This document shows, piece after piece, positions 32,098 through 44,075 of a stretch of DNA of 64,000 bases. This DNA comes from Astragalus membranaceus (Eukaryota; Streptophyta; Magnoliopsida; Fabales; Fabaceae). Every line of letters begins with the position of its first letter. The first letter of the stretch is position 1. The notes beneath the pieces are model-generated. The model had not been told where the DNA came from, searched no databases, and saw nothing but the letters and a program-made list of their open reading frames with translations. A program made the translations under genes and the position numbers. The stretch covers positions 29,409,825-29,473,824 of the forward strand of contig CM076851.1 of NCBI GenBank assembly GCA_039519185.1, in the 5' to 3' direction.

Positions 32098-33089
32098 ACA
32101 GACACATCAAGAAATCAGCTGGGATCTACAAGGTTGAAGATGACACTAATGTTAACATAAAGCTGGATGCTCTCGCTAAACAGGTGCAATCTATAGTGAA
32201 GGTACAAGCTCTATCTACTCCAATAGTTACCTCCACTAGTGACATCACAAATAATCTCTGGGGAGGCTTAACTGAAGAAGTCAACTATCTTGGTCAGAAG
32301 AAAAGTGAGTTAAGGCCTGGTATGCAAGAGGCTTTAGTTAGATACATGGAAAAAGTTGCACACCCGTGCATGGGTGTTTTAGCCAATTACATGGACAGGA
32401 CTGATGAGAGGTTTCAATCCATTGAAGAACTGATAAAAGCACAGGGCCAGCCAACAACATCAACTGAAGAGGCCAATGATGTTCAGAATTCCAACCGGAC
32501 CCAAAATGACCCTTATTCAAACACTTTCAATCCGGGTTGGAGAAATCACCCTAATTTCTCTTGGGGAGGACAACAAAAGGAGCAAAGCTCGAACTCCTAT
32601 AAGCCTCCACATGTGCAAAGGCAAGAGGAGAAAAAGTTGGATACCAATGATGTGTTGACAAAGTTTATGCAGCAGACAAATGAAAAATTTGGAAGCTTGG
32701 AGGGCCAAATCTCAAATCTCATTACTGTGTTGTCTCAAAGGCCTCAAGGCTCACTACCTACCCAAACTGAGCCTAATCCAAAAAATGAGCATTGCAGGGC
32801 TGTCACTCTTAGGAGTGGCAAAGAGCTGGTTCAAGAAAACAATCAAGATGGACGGGCGCCCGAGAAAGAAATACAAGCTCCTACTGAGGGGAGAACTTCT
32901 GAGGAAAGCAAAAAGGAAAGGGAAAAATATGAGCAAGCAAAGGTAAATGTTCATTATCCTCAAAGACTTAAAAATGAGCAGCATATGATAAGCAATTTGC
33001 CAAATTTCTTGAAATATTTAGAAAATTGCATATCAACATTCCTTTTGCTGAAGCTATTACTCAAATGCCTAAATATGTCAAATTTTTAA
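32098..33089 (+). pseudogene. gag: Athila gag, C-terminal part
   Basis: Coding resumes abruptly at about 32098 in the middle of gag, directly after leader sequence, so the capsid N-terminus has been deleted from this copy. The frame 32184-33089 includes a poorly structured region with WGGQQKEQSSN and then AVTLRSGKEL, a motif that precedes protease in Athila elements. It stops after a frameshift near 33020-33060, where the protease frame takes over. Confidence 0.8.
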
Positions 33090-33730
33090 AAGAAATTATT
33101 TCTAACAAAAGGAAGTTAGAAGGCTTTGAGACAGTTAGGCTTAATGAGGAATGTTCTGCTATAGTTCTAAAAAAGTTACCACTTAAGCTTAAAGATCCAG
33201 GTAGTTTTACTATCCCTTGTACAATTAGTAACTCTCATTTTGAAAAGGCTTTATGTGATTTAGGGGCAAGTATAAATTTGATGCCTTTTTCTGTTTTTAG
33301 AAAGCTTGGTTTGCAGGAACCACATCCTACTAACGTCACTTTGCAGCTAGCTGATAGATCCATTGCCCACCCCCGTGGAGTGGTGGAAGATGTTTTAGTT
33401 AAAGTTGATAAGTTTATTTTCCCTGCTGATTTTGTTGTATTGGATATGGAAGAAGATGAGGAAGTCCCAATTATTTTGGGGCGTCCTTTCTTAGCTACAG
33501 GAAAAAGCTTAATTGATGTTCAGCAGGGAAAATTGACTTTGAGATTTGGAGATGAGGAAGTTGTATTTCAAGTCTTGAACTCATTAAAAAATCCCTCCTC
33601 ATTTGCTTCTTGTAATTTTATTCAAGCTATGGATATTAATGATGTGGTTGCCTCTGAAAGTTTTGATGATCTTAGAATTCAGGGCCCTCTAGAAAAAGTA
33701 CTTACTTTGCAGGGACTTGGCATATTGTAG
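33026..33730 (+). pseudogene. pro: Athila aspartic protease region
   Basis: The frame carries the retropepsin-like core with LCDLGASINLMP, where the family active site is often D-L/T-GA, followed by ADRSIAHPRGVVEDVLV and PIILGRPFLATG. In the family the enzyme cleaves the gag-pol polyprotein. It is separated from upstream gag by one frameshift and ends in a TAG at 33728-33730, after which the RT portion continues in another frame. Confidence 0.8.
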
Positions 33731-33754
33731 GGTGGTGAGGAAAAAGAGTTCTTA

Positions 33755-36700
33755 ATGTTTTTGCAGGCTCACCACCCTCAGAAAAACTGGAGTAACTATA
33801 GATTTGAGGAATTGGAATGGGGTAATACTCCAAATCCCAAACCTTCAATTGAAGAGGCTCCTGAGCTTGAATTAAAGCCTCTTCCTTCAAATGTAAAATA
33901 TGCTTTCTTGCATCCCCCTTCCTCTTTGCCTGTGATTATTTCTACAGATTTGACAGATACCATGGAGGATAAGCTTTTGAGGGTATTAAGGGCCAACAAA
34001 GAAGCCTTTGGATGGTCTATTCATGATATAAAAGGCATTAGTCCCTCAATTTGCACCCACAAGATCTACATGGAGAATGATTACCAACCCCGGGCACTAC
34101 CTCAACGCCGCCTCAATCCTAACATGAAAGAGGTGGTCAAAAAGGAAGTGATTAAGCTTCTTGATGCAGGTATCATCTATCCTATCTCTGATAGTAAGTG
34201 AGTAAGCCTTGTTCAATGTGTTCCTAAAAAGGGAGGTACTACTGTGATGGAGAATCATCGATTATAGAAAACTAAATGATGCCACCCGGAAAGATCATTT
34301 CCCCCTTCCCTTTATTGATTAAATGCTTGAGAGAGTGGCAGGTCATGATTATTATTGTTGTTTGGATGGATATTCCGGTTATTTTCAAATACCAGTGGCT
34401 TCTAAAGATCAAGAAAAAACTATTTTTACTTGCCCATATGGAACATTTGCATATAAAAGGATGCCATTCGGTTTATGTAATGCCCCTGCCACTTTCCAAA
34501 GATGCATGATGGCTACATTCTCTGACTTGGTTGAAAAATGCATTGAGATATTCATGGATGATTTTACCGTCTTTGGATCCTCTTATGAGGATTGTTTACA
34601 TAACTTGAATTAAGTGTTGCAGAGATGCAGGGATACCAATTTAGTGCTCAATTGGGAGAAGTGCCAATTTATGGTACAAGATTGCATTATTCTAGGACAT
34701 AAGGTGTCCACTAGAGGCATTGAAGTTGATCCTGCAAATGTTGAGGTAATTGCAAAGTTGCCCCCACCCAATTCTGTTAAGGGGGTCCGTAATTTTCTAG
34801 GCCATGCCGGCTTCTATAGGAGGTTTGTTAAAGACTTCTCAAAAATTGCAAAACCTATGACTGGCCTCTTGGTTAAGGAGACCACTTTCGATTTTTCTGA
34901 CACCTGTTTGAAGGCTTTTAATTGTTTAAAGGAAAAATTAATTAGTGCCCCTGTTGTTGTTGCCCCCGATTGGTCGCTTCCCTTTGAAATTATGTGTGAT
35001 GCTAGCGATACTGCTGTGGGGGCTGTTTTGGGGCAAAGAAAGAAGAAGGTATTCTATACCATTTACGACACTAGTCGCACTCTTGATGATGCTCAAAGAA
35101 ATTATACTACCACAGAGAAAGAGTTGCTAGCTGTAGTGTTTGCTTTTGACAAGTTTCGTCATTACCTTGTTCTTTCTAAAGTTATTGTTTACACTGACCA
35201 TGCTGTCATTAGATATTTGCTTGGAAAACAGGATGCTAAGCCTAGGTTAATCAGGTGGATTTTGTCGCTACAAGAGTTTGACTTGGAGATTAGAGACAAG
35301 AAACGCTCAGAGAACTTTGTAGCTGACCACCTCTCAAGGCTTGACCACAGTGTGATGCAGGCCTCAAATGATGGGGAGATCAAGGAGTTTTTCCCTGATG
35401 AGAGACTTTTAGCTATTTCTACTATTCCTTGGTTTGCAGACATTGTCAACTATTTGGTGGGTAAGGTTGTTCCCCCTGATTTTTCTTTTCAGCAAAAGAA
35501 GAAATTAATTTCTGATGCTAGACACTACTTGTGGGATGACCCTTACTTGTTTAAAGTATGTGGAGACAAGGTAATTAGGCGTTGTGTGCCTATGGATGAG
35601 GTAACTTCTATCATTGAGCATTGTCATTCTAAAGAGGTAGGTGGCCACTTTGGCCCAAATAGAACTGCATATAAATTTTTACAATGTGGTTTTTATTGGC
35701 CTACTATATTTAAAGATGCTCATGAATTTGTGAAAGCTTGTGATAGTTGTCAAAGGAGTGGCAATATTTCTAGGCGTCAAGAGATGCCTTTAAACAACAT
35801 TTTGGTTTGTGAGATATTTGATGTATGGGGTATTGACTTTATGGGGCCCTTCCCTAAATCTTTTTCAAATCAATATATTCTTGTTGTTGTAGATTATGTG
35901 TCTAAGTGGGTGGAAGCTGTAGCCTTACCCACTAATGATGCTCTGTGGTGAAATTTTTAAAGAAAAACATTTTCTCCAGATTTGGCACTCCCCGAGCCAT
36001 TATTAGCGATGGTGGCACTCATTTTTGTAATAAACAATTTGAAAATCTTTTGAGCAAATATGGTGTCACCCATAAGGTGACAACTCCTTACCATCCACAA
36101 ACTAGTGGCCAAGTTGAAATTTCAAACAGAGAGCTGAAAAGGATTTTAGAGAAGACAGTTAGTGCATCAAGAAAAGATTGGTCTTTGAAACTTGATGATG
36201 CACTATGGGCCTATAGAACTGCTTTTAAAACCCCCATTGGGATGTCTCCTTACCGTCTTGTTTTTGGAAAATCATGTCATTTGCCTGTTGAATTAGAGCA
36301 CAAAGCACTCTGGGCTTTAAAATTTCTAAACTTTGATGCTCAGCTTACAGGTGAAAATAGGTTGCTGCAGCTCGATGAATTGGATGAGCTCCGTCTGGGA
36401 GCTTATGAGAATGCCAAGTTATATAAGGAGCGGACTAAAAAGTGGCATGACAAGCGCATCCAGCAGCGTGAATTCCATGTAGGTGAGAAAGTTTTAATTT
36501 ATAACTTACGTTTGCGTCTTTTTCCACGGAAGTTGCGCTCAAGGTGGTATGGCCCCTACACTGTTACTCAAGTTTTTCCTTATGGAGTACTTGAGGTATC
36601 TCATGAAGATGGCACCACTTTTAAAGTCAATGGTCAGCGTGTGAAGCATTTTGAGGAAGGGTTACTCCAAGTGAGCTATGTCACGGCCCTCAAGGATTGA
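33755..36700 (+). pseudogene. pol: Athila RT, RNase H and integrase, broken
   Basis: Reading passes through four frames. RT begins near 33950. A TGA at 34199-34201 stands where a tryptophan is expected, and a short deletion removes part of RT near 34240-34270. The RT active site reads FMDD and the catalytic palm motif MPFGLCNAPATFQ is present (34323-34613). The frame 34614-35951 has RNase H (MCDASDTAVGAVLGQ), the integrase zinc region (H..H, CDSCQRSG) and the first catalytic aspartate (GIDFMG). After a one-base shift near 35945 the rest of integrase follows with ISDGGTHF, a GQVE motif and the C-terminal domain. The product cannot be made without repair of several lesions. Confidence 0.85.
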
Positions 36701-38079
36701 CTCTAGTACCGTCAGGCTCGTGACGTTAAACAAGCACTTGCGGGAGGCAACCTGTGTTTTATTTTCATTCATTTTAGTTTTGTTTTTTTTTTTCTTTTTT
36801 AGGAATAAGCTCCAACTACAAGCTCTCTCAGGGAAGTCACTCTTACTCTCTCATTTATTTTTGTTTCAATTTGATCATTTTGCATTGAGGACCATGCTTC
36901 ATGCTAGTGTGGGGGAGGAGAATTTATTTTGTCACTTGATCTCTATTAATGCACATACCCACCATATATGTTGATAGCATTTTTTCTGGCTTGTTTTAAA
37001 TGAATTATGTTTAAGGTTAAAAAAAATAGAGATTTTTCCTTTAAGGGATCCCATAATTAATTTACTTGACAGACTTGTGCCTAATTGTAACTGTGAGGTT
37101 GTCCTTAGGAAGCTAATAATTAGCGTTGTGCCTCTTGAGTACTTTTTGTGAACTAGCTTCTAAATATGAGATCTGAGCCTTCATAAGGGGATTGATACTA
37201 AATCATAAATTTTTACCCCTTTTCTTTCTATGAGTGTGTTTCCCAATTTGCTACATTCTAGAATTTGTCTTTTGATCATTTCAAGTACTTTTGAAAGTTA
37301 CAATTTTGTCCTGTATTTCAAGTGTCTATCTCATCGGGACATAAAAACAAAATAGGAGTGGCTAATGTGGTTACAAGTACTTTTTCCTCCTAAGAAAAAT
37401 ATAGAAAAATGAAAAGTTGAAAAAAAAAAAGAACAAAGGAAAGCAAGAAGGAGGAAAAGGCACATCAAAAGAATGAAAGAGCCAAAGGGCAAATCCAAAA
37501 AAATAAAAGGTCTTCTCAAGAGCAAAAAGCAAATCAAAAAGAGCTGACTTAATAGAAAAATGTGAAGAAAGAAGTGATATTAACTTGGAGTTTGGACAAA
37601 ATTTGTAAAATAAGTAGGAGCTCCATATTTGGTTTCAAAGGTTACTATTTGTTTCTTTTTTTGTTAGCCCTTTGATTATCCCCTTCTTCTTATATCCTAC
37701 CCTGCATGAATTCACCCTGGCCCCATTACAACCCTTAACACCCCATCTTTTGCATGCATGTGAACTATTTAGTGGAGATTTGGTCAAATTACAAGCATAT
37801 GGTAATGCGCATTTTGTGGAAACTTGAGTGTATGTTTCCCTAGTCCCTAAACACTTAGAGAGATTGTGAGCGAGTGCCTTTGTTCACAGAAATGTATTCT
37901 TCAGGGACATGAGCCTCTAATTGGGCAACCTTTTGACACCTCATATGTGCTATATTGTCTATTGTCTGTCATTATGCTTCTAATTGTGGATCTCTTATTT
38001 GGCTGCCTCTATTTTGTTGCAAAATTTCTTGAGCCAGAAAATTTGCTTGAGGACAAGCAAAGGTTAAGTGTGGGGGAGT
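36701..38079 (+). other. Athila non-coding 3' region and purine tract
   Basis: About 1.4 kb between integrase and the second LTR. Athila elements often carry an env-like frame here, but none is visible. The stretch has an A-rich block near 37410-37500 on the plus strand and ends with the purine tract GTGTGGGGGAG just before 38080. Confidence 0.7.
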
Positions 38080-40572
38080 TGATAAGCTCCAATTTAGTAC
38101 ATTTTTAGAGCTATTATTATTATCTAAATAAATAAGTGACTTAAATTGCTATTTATTTTGTAGGAAAGAAGATAGATAAAGAAGTTGTTTCAATGAATTG
38201 TTTGAAGCAAAATCGGGGTGTCATTAGCAAAAGAAGCATGTGGCCCAAGTGTGGAAAAATAAAGTCCAAGTCCAATTCCAAACAAACCTAAGCGTGAACA
38301 GTAAGAAAAGAAAAGAAAAGAGTTTTGAATTAAAAAAAGGAAAACAGTAGCCGCAATTGACAATGGAATTAAAAGGAATTCAAAGGATAGAAAAAAGAGA
38401 CACAGGAGCCGCACACAGAGAAGAGAAGAGAAGAGAATTGAATTCAAAGGAATAGAAGAGGAAGCCGCCGCACGACAGTAGCGCTGGAGAAGAGAGAGTG
38501 AAGTTTTGGGTACCCGTTCTTAACATCGCGAGAGAGCTCTGGAGCAGAAAAAGGAGACTAAATTCTCAAGATCAGAAATTTCTCTATCCGGGTTATTTTT
38601 ATCTTTGTAATTTATGACTCCTAATTTTATTCCAATGTTCTTGACTAGTATGGATAGCTAAATCCTCTTCTAGGGTCTTAGGTGGATCTTGCATGTTTAG
38701 AGACCTTTTTATGTTCTAATTTCATATATGAATTCCGGTGTTTATTTCAATTAATATTTTCCTATTGTTTTTATCACATAATTAGGATTGACAACCCTTT
38801 GCATGTTCATAATCAATTAGTTGATCAGCGACCGTACTCACTACAAGAAAAACAGGATTTTGCGGCGGGCAAAATCCACCCGAAAAGCCATATTTCCGCC
38901 GCAAAATTGGACTTTGCGGCGGATTTTTACCGCCGGCAGTCAGGTCGCAGCAAACGCTTTCCGGCGGAAAATCCGCCGGAAATTTTCGGCTGAAAATCCG
39001 CCGGAAAAGCATTTTCCGGCGGATTTTTTGCATTTGCGGCAGACTTTAAATAAATTTTTTTTTAAAAAAAAAAAATTTAAAAAAAATCCGCCGCAAATGC
39101 CAAAAAAATTTTTAAAAAACCGCCGGAAATTCCAAAAATCCGCCGCAAAATCCAAAAAAAAAAAAATTTAAAAATCCGGCTGTAAAAAATTTGAATTTTT
39201 GATTTTTTTTTTCAATTTTTTCGAATTTTAATGTTTAATTTGTATTTTAATAAAAAGTAAGAAAAAATGAAAATGAAGTAGAATATGAGAAAAAATGATA
39301 TAGAAAAGAATGAAAATAAATAAATGAATGAGAATGTAGAAGTAGGAAGGAATAAGAATGAAAGAGAATATTAGAAGAGAATGATATAGGAGGGAATGTG
39401 AATAAAGAAGTAAGAAGAAATAAGAATTAAGGAGTGAATGAAAAAGAATGAAGAAGAAAGGAGAAATATAGAAGAGAGATATGTAGAGAAATTTATGGAG
39501 ATGAGAGTATAAGAAATATAGAAGAGAGATATGTAGAGAAATATAGAAGAGAATGAGAATGAAATAAAGAGTGAAATGAGAGAATGAGAGGAGTGTAAGA
39601 GAAATTTTTATTTATAGGCGGATTTTTCCCTCCGAAATTTTCGGCGGATTTTTGATATTACGAGCGGATTTTTTGAAATTTTTTTCGCATTTGAGGCGGA
39701 ATTTTTAAAAATAAAAAACAGTTTTTTTTTGGCTTTTGCGGCGGATTTTTGGCATTTGCGGTAGATTTTAAAATAAAAAAAATTTGGCTTTTGCGGCGGA
39801 TTTTTGGCATTTGCGACGGATTTTTAAAAAAAATAAAAAATTTTAAAATTTTTTTTTAAAATCCGCCGCAAATGCCAAAAAATTCGTCGGAAACACCCCA
39901 AAATCCGCCAGAAAAGTTTGCGGCGGATAAAATCCGCCGGTAAGTCCTAAAATCCGCCGGAATCTTTCCGGAGGATAAAATCTGCCGGAAATTCCTCAAA
40001 TTCGCCGGAAAGTTTCCGGTGGATAAAAATCCGCCGGAAAGTCTTGGCCGGAAAATCCCATTATTGTTGTAGTGACTGCAATTAGTTGGTGGACCTATAG
40101 GATAATTGAGACTAAGATTAATGCATGACCAAACGTTAATTTAGTCTTCCAATCATTCAACCTTTTTGTTCTTTATGCTTTTCTTGGATTTAAATTCTTG
40201 CATGACTATACAAGGGTTAATTTAGGAAAAAGAATATTAATCGCGAATGACCAAACGGATTAATAGTTTTAGTAAAGGGATTGGTAATTGAATAAAACAA
40301 GGAATTCAGGTAGAATTAGACATAGAGGAATTGAAGCTTGCAAGTGAAACCGTGACCCTAGACCTCTCTCCATTGGTTAATTTTTACATTTTAATTCTTG
40401 CTATTTATTTCTTTTTATTTTTACTTTCTATAACCACCAAATATTCGTTCGTCTAAATAATAATTAATCTTAAGTAGTTTGGTACTTATTAATTAATCCC
40501 TGTGGAGACGATACTTTTTATACTACTTCTGCGATAGAGTACACTTGCTCTAAGTGTGTCTTTGACGCAACA
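38080..40572 (+). repeat. Second LTR of Athila-like element, interrupted
   Basis: Begins TGATAAGCTCC and ends GACGCAACA. It is about 1254 bases once the CACTA element and one three-base duplication are removed, against 1271 for the first LTR. It is followed by primer site and leader as if it were a 5' LTR. Confidence 0.9.
38839..40074. mobile_element. Non-autonomous CACTA element in LTR
   Basis: The 1236-base element starts CACTACAAGAAAAAC and ends TTGTTGTAGTG, flanked by ACT (38836-38838 and 40075-40077). The homologous first LTR near 31455 gives the uninterrupted site. The ends are dense in short subterminal repeats such as ATCCGCCGGAAA and TTTGCGGCGGATTTT in both orientations, typical of En/Spm transposase binding regions. 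The middle is AT-rich, with GAATGAGAA-like words and no transposase. Confidence 0.92.
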
Positions 40573-41148
40573 AGTTTTTGGCGCCGTTGCTGGGGATTAA
40601 TCTAATAATATTAAACGAAAAAGATTTTTTATTCCTTTAGACATTTATTTTAATTCTTGTTTTAATTTAACAAAAAGAAAAAAAATTATATTTAGTTTTA
40701 TTTTATTAGTTAGTTTTATTTTTATTACTATTATTACTCGTGCATGCTCACCCGCTCCCAGGAGCCTATTTTGGTTTTTGATCTAGAAATTGAATGAACT
40801 GCTCGAAGGATAAGAAAAGAGACAAGAGTGATGGCCGTCAATCCGAGAAGAACTCTTCGGGACTACTTTACTCCCATAGCGAATATCACTACAAGCATAG
40901 TCAATCCACCTGTGCAAGCTACTAACTTTGAGCTGAAACCCAGCTTGATTCAAATGGTTCAGAATTCAACTATGTTCAGAGGTGCCCCAACAGAAGACCC
41001 GCACACCCATCTTAGAAACTTCTTGAGGGTGGCAGACTCAGTAATTTGTAATGGTGTCACTCCTGATGCCATTAGAGTGAGATTGTTTCCATGGTCATTG
41101 GCTGACAAGGCATCTGCTTGGCTAGACTCTCAACCTGCTTAGTCTAGC
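40573..41148 (+). pseudogene. gag: Athila leader and N-terminal gag fragment
   Basis: The second LTR is followed by a primer site (40579-40596), a leader matching 31982-32097, and a gag start (40831) with RTLRDYFTPIAN, ELKPSLIQMVQ and EDPHTHLRNFLRVADS. The gag reading is lost at about 41140, after ASAWLDSQPA. The last bases form a 10-base inverted repeat (TGGCTAGACT at 41119-41128, complement at 41141-41150). The LINE resumes at once, without an LTR. Confidence 0.85.
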
Positions 41149-41153
41149 CATGA

Positions 41154-41830
41154 TATGTGGAAGTGGAGCGCTCATAAATCTAATCTATTTACGGTACGCT
41201 CTTGTTACACACTTGTTATGAGTTTGGTGAATCATAATCCTTTGAGTAGTCATATTCTAGAGGTTCTATCTGTTGTTTGGAAAGTTTCTGTGCCATCCAA
41301 AGTGGCGGTTATTCTTGGATAGGTTGCCAACGAAAGTAAATTTAATTAGAAGGAATGTGGTCATTAATAATATTTGGTGTAACCTATGTGAAGGTGTTGA
41401 TGAATCTATAGAGCATATATTCTTCCATTGTCCATTTACTAAATCTGTTTGGAAAAATATATATGCTTGGTTGGGGATTGAAGAAATTATTGGTGTGGAT
41501 AGGACTCAACATTTTTGGGATTTTGGTAAGGAATTCGATCATATGAGTAGAAAATCCGAAAACGTAAAGCTTTATCTTTTGATTTGGATGGCTACTATGT
41601 GGACTATTTGGAAAGAAAGAAATAATTTGGCATTTGAAGGGTTGATGGAGGATAGTTACAAAGTTGTTAACAAGATCAAGCATATCTCTTGGGGTTGGTT
41701 GATGGGGAAAGTGGGTATATCTAGGAATGTCTCTATTTTCTGATTGGTGGAATTCCCCAATTTCTTGTATTGAATATGCTAAGCCATCTACTTGAACTCT
41801 TTTTTGAACTCTTTTGTAAAGGGTTGGAGT
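41154..41830 (+). pseudogene. LINE fragment 3 with zinc-finger C-terminus
   Basis: Reading resumes as DMWKWSAHKSNLFTVRSCY, then VWKVSVPSKVAV. After a small deletion the frame continues to 41743, including RLPTKVNLIRRNV and the zf-RVT pattern CNLCEG...HIFFHCPF. A tail rich in TTGAACTCTTTT and a palindromic GGAGTACCCCTAGTACTCC (near 41827-41845) may be the LINE 3' UTR. I could not find a poly-A tail or a flanking duplication. Confidence 0.85.
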
Positions 41831-41845
41831 ACCCCTAGTACTCCA

Positions 41846-42283
41846 CCTATTCTGGACTGGACCAAGAGGCCCATTCAGCAATTGGATATAGATTGACCCA
41901 ATCTTTTTGGTCCATATCCACAATATACAAGCCCAATTATGACTATCATACTTGGATGGCTCAGATCAATTCTATCAATCCGACGGCTCACAACGGGCAC
42001 GATTCCCTATAAATACTGGCACACATTCCCATTAATAGGTACATTCTCATTCCTAGAATATTATTACTCTCTCATTCCCTATACTGACTTGGGCGTCGGA
42101 GTGGCATCGCAGGTGCCCCCTCCGGGGTTCATTCAACACTCCGCTCGGATTGCAAGAGACCTACCAACAGCAGTCACCGCAGCGCTGCTAGGTACAGAAC
42201 ACCACCTAATTTATATTGATTCAACTACAATAGAGAAGGTTTATGTGGATTGTGAAGTCACATTGAAGAACCTACACCATTTT
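41846..42283 (+). repeat. Gypsy LTR-like fragment
   Basis: CCCTATAAATACTGGCACAC near 42007 is a TATA-containing promoter. It is followed about 70 bases later by CTGACTTGGGCGTCGGAGTG and CAGGTGCCCCCTCCGG, a layout I associate with the R/U5 region of Tat-type gypsy LTRs. Exact ends are not clear and no internal region is attached. Confidence 0.5.
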
Positions 42284-42294
42284 GAGTGCAGACG

Positions 42295-42611
42295 GTGGCA
42301 GACCTATTGCTAAGTGAGGGGGTTCACTTGAGACCCCTGAAAAAAAAATATATCCATTAATCTCCTATATAAAAATATTTTTATCCATTTATCCTCTAAA
42401 TAAAAATATTTTTAACCTCCTGAAATTATAATTTTTCATTAGGACTCTTAATTTTGCACTCAAATATCTCACACAAATACACCACTAGGTCAATTATGTG
42501 TTGTATAATTTATTTATTTAAATATATTATAGTTGTTTTTAATTATATTTTTAGCGATTCGTGATTTTAAAATTTTTGAACCTCTTGACTCTAGGTCCTG
42601 GATTCGCCACT
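42295..42611. mobile_element. MITE with 11-bp near-perfect target duplication
   Basis: Ends GTGGCAGACC... and, inverted, AGTGGCGAATCC. The flanks GAGTGCAGACG (42284-42294) and GAGTGCAGGCG (42612-42622) match at 10 of 11 positions. The 317-base interior is AT-rich with ATAAAAATATTTTT repeats. The duplication length suits a Mutator-type origin, but that is an inference. Confidence 0.55.
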
Positions 42612-42622
42612 GAGTGCAGGCG

Positions 42623-43045
42623 TGACGATCGATGAGGAACTGATGGTCTGATCGACGAGCCTGAATTTTTGACATCAAGGTCACACGGTGAAGGTCAGAC
42701 CCGTAATTGACATGTTGACCACGAGGATCCATGCTAGGTTATCAGCTGACACAGGTGATCGTGAAGCCGTAGTGGAGGATCAACACCAGGTTCAGTGCTG
42801 ACTTGGCGATCAAAATATGGGATGTAAGACCAACACATGGCACATCATCGAAAAATATAAGTGAATGATCAACACTCAGCGGATTATTCTAAAAGCAATA
42901 AAGAAAGATATATCGCAGTGGACCGTGAATTCGCCGCAGTGAAGGAACAATGCCAATTACTGCTTACATGGCGATCTGATGTGGAACCAACATTAGTTTT
43001 GGAGACAAGCTCTAAGATTTGACACACGTTAACATGAAGTGTCAT
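42623..43045. other. Intergenic, no gene seen
   Basis: Contains loosely repeated GATCAACAC or GATCGTGA phrases. I recognise no coding domain. The last 20-30 bases (ACACGTTAACATGAAG) resemble 58521-58535 and 63948-63962, so the related repeat family extends into this stretch. Confidence 0.4.
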
Positions 43046-43240
43046 ACTACAAAAAAAACTTGTTTTCAGAAACACTATTTTTGGCAGCCTTCAAACAATC
43101 GATATTTTCGAAGGCCAAGACCATCAAAAACCGTTTCTCGCCTGGTCTTGCTAACAACGACCGAGGCCGCCAGAAAACTCATGTGAGGTTTACCGCCAGC
43201 CACCCGTGAGAGCAATTATGCATGGAATTTCAAAGTTTCT
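43046..43240 (+). repeat. Deleted copy of the CACTA-related family
   Basis: The stretch starts with ACTACAAAAAAAACTTG and AGAAACACTATTT, similar to 58543-58575 and 63969-64000. It passes directly into a GAAGGCCAAGACCATC... segment that matches 57902-58040 and 61000-61105. In the longer copies the latter lies downstream of transposase remnants, so this is a short deletion derivative. Confidence 0.6.
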
Positions 43241-43462
43241 CGTTACATCCCCACTTTTGTGGACACTAATGCCTTTTAATTTTATTCTCATTTTTTAATT
43301 TTATTTTCTCTTCATTTTTCACTCTCTCTATTTCAATCTCACATTTCTCAATATTACTCACTTTTTGACACATCTACTATTTGTGGCCCCCACACCCTTT
43401 ATTTAAAATTATTTCTTTTCCCAATATTTTTTTAAACTACTATATAATATAATATGATTAAT

Positions 43463-44075
43463 TTAATATTAAATGATCTACGATTTACTCCTATTTATTA
43501 TAATCTACTGAAACTATTAAAACCAATCAATTTAACTACTAACAATTGTCAACAAAAATTCAACCACTATCAAAAATTCTAATTAACTTTTTTTTAAAAA
43601 TTTGATAATTTAATTAAAATGATTAAGTTAATATTAAATGATCTAGAATTTACTATTTACTATAATCTACTGAAACTACTAAAACCAGTCAATTTAACTA
43701 CTATCAATTGTCAAAAAAAAATTTAACCACTAACAAAAACTTCAAAATAACTTTTTTATAATCTTTTTGAATAATTTAATTAAAATGTCTAAATTAATAT
43801 TAAATGATCTAATATTTACTATTTACGATAATATGTCTATTAAAACTACTAAAATCAATCAATTGAAACACTAACAATTATAAAAAAAATTTAACCATTA
43901 CCAAAAATTCTAAATTTTAGTTAAATAATTTAAAATTTAATTAAGATGATAAAATTAATATTAGATGATCTAAAATATACTATTTACTATGATCTAATGA
44001 AACTATTAAAACTAATCAATTTAATGATTTAATTATTTAATTAAGATGATTAAATTAATATTAAATGTTCTAGAA
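43463..44075. repeat. AT-rich degenerate tandem repeat, about 165 bp
   Basis: The anchor TTAATATTAAATGATCT recurs at 43463, 43628, 43794, 43955 and 44055, with intervals of 165, 166, 161 and 100 bases (last unit shortened). Between anchors come ACTATTTACTATAATCTACTG and AATCAATTTAAC-like words. Units have diverged considerably. Confidence 0.75.

Larger units (their letters stand above)
30687..41148 (+). mobile_element. Composite Athila-like Ty3/gypsy insertion
   Basis: In order: LTR (30687-31957), primer site, leader, C-terminal gag, protease, RT, RNase H, integrase, long non-coding 3' region, purine tract, second LTR (38080-40572, split by a CACTA element), then a second primer site, leader and N-terminal gag ending at 41148. 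CATGA flanks both outer ends (30682-30686 and 41149-41153). The first internal region lacks the gag N-terminus and the second unit has only that part. So the insertion is a partial tandem with no third LTR, which is unusual. LTR differences of a few percent imply moderate age, and the coding region has several stops and frameshifts. Confidence 0.85.

Noticed and set aside
37331..37537. Possible env-like membrane protein frame in the Athila 3' region
   Set aside because: The hydrophobic frame is only 68 codons, antisense to the element, and arises from an A-rich tract.
41827..41845. Palindrome GGAGTACCCCTAGTACTCC as a transcription terminator
   Set aside because: Intrinsic terminators are not expected in plant nuclear genes. 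It is more likely part of the LINE 3' end or a later insertion.
41384..41923. 179-codon minus-strand frame
   Set aside because: It is antisense to the LINE zinc-finger coding region, which has clear domain motifs on the plus strand.
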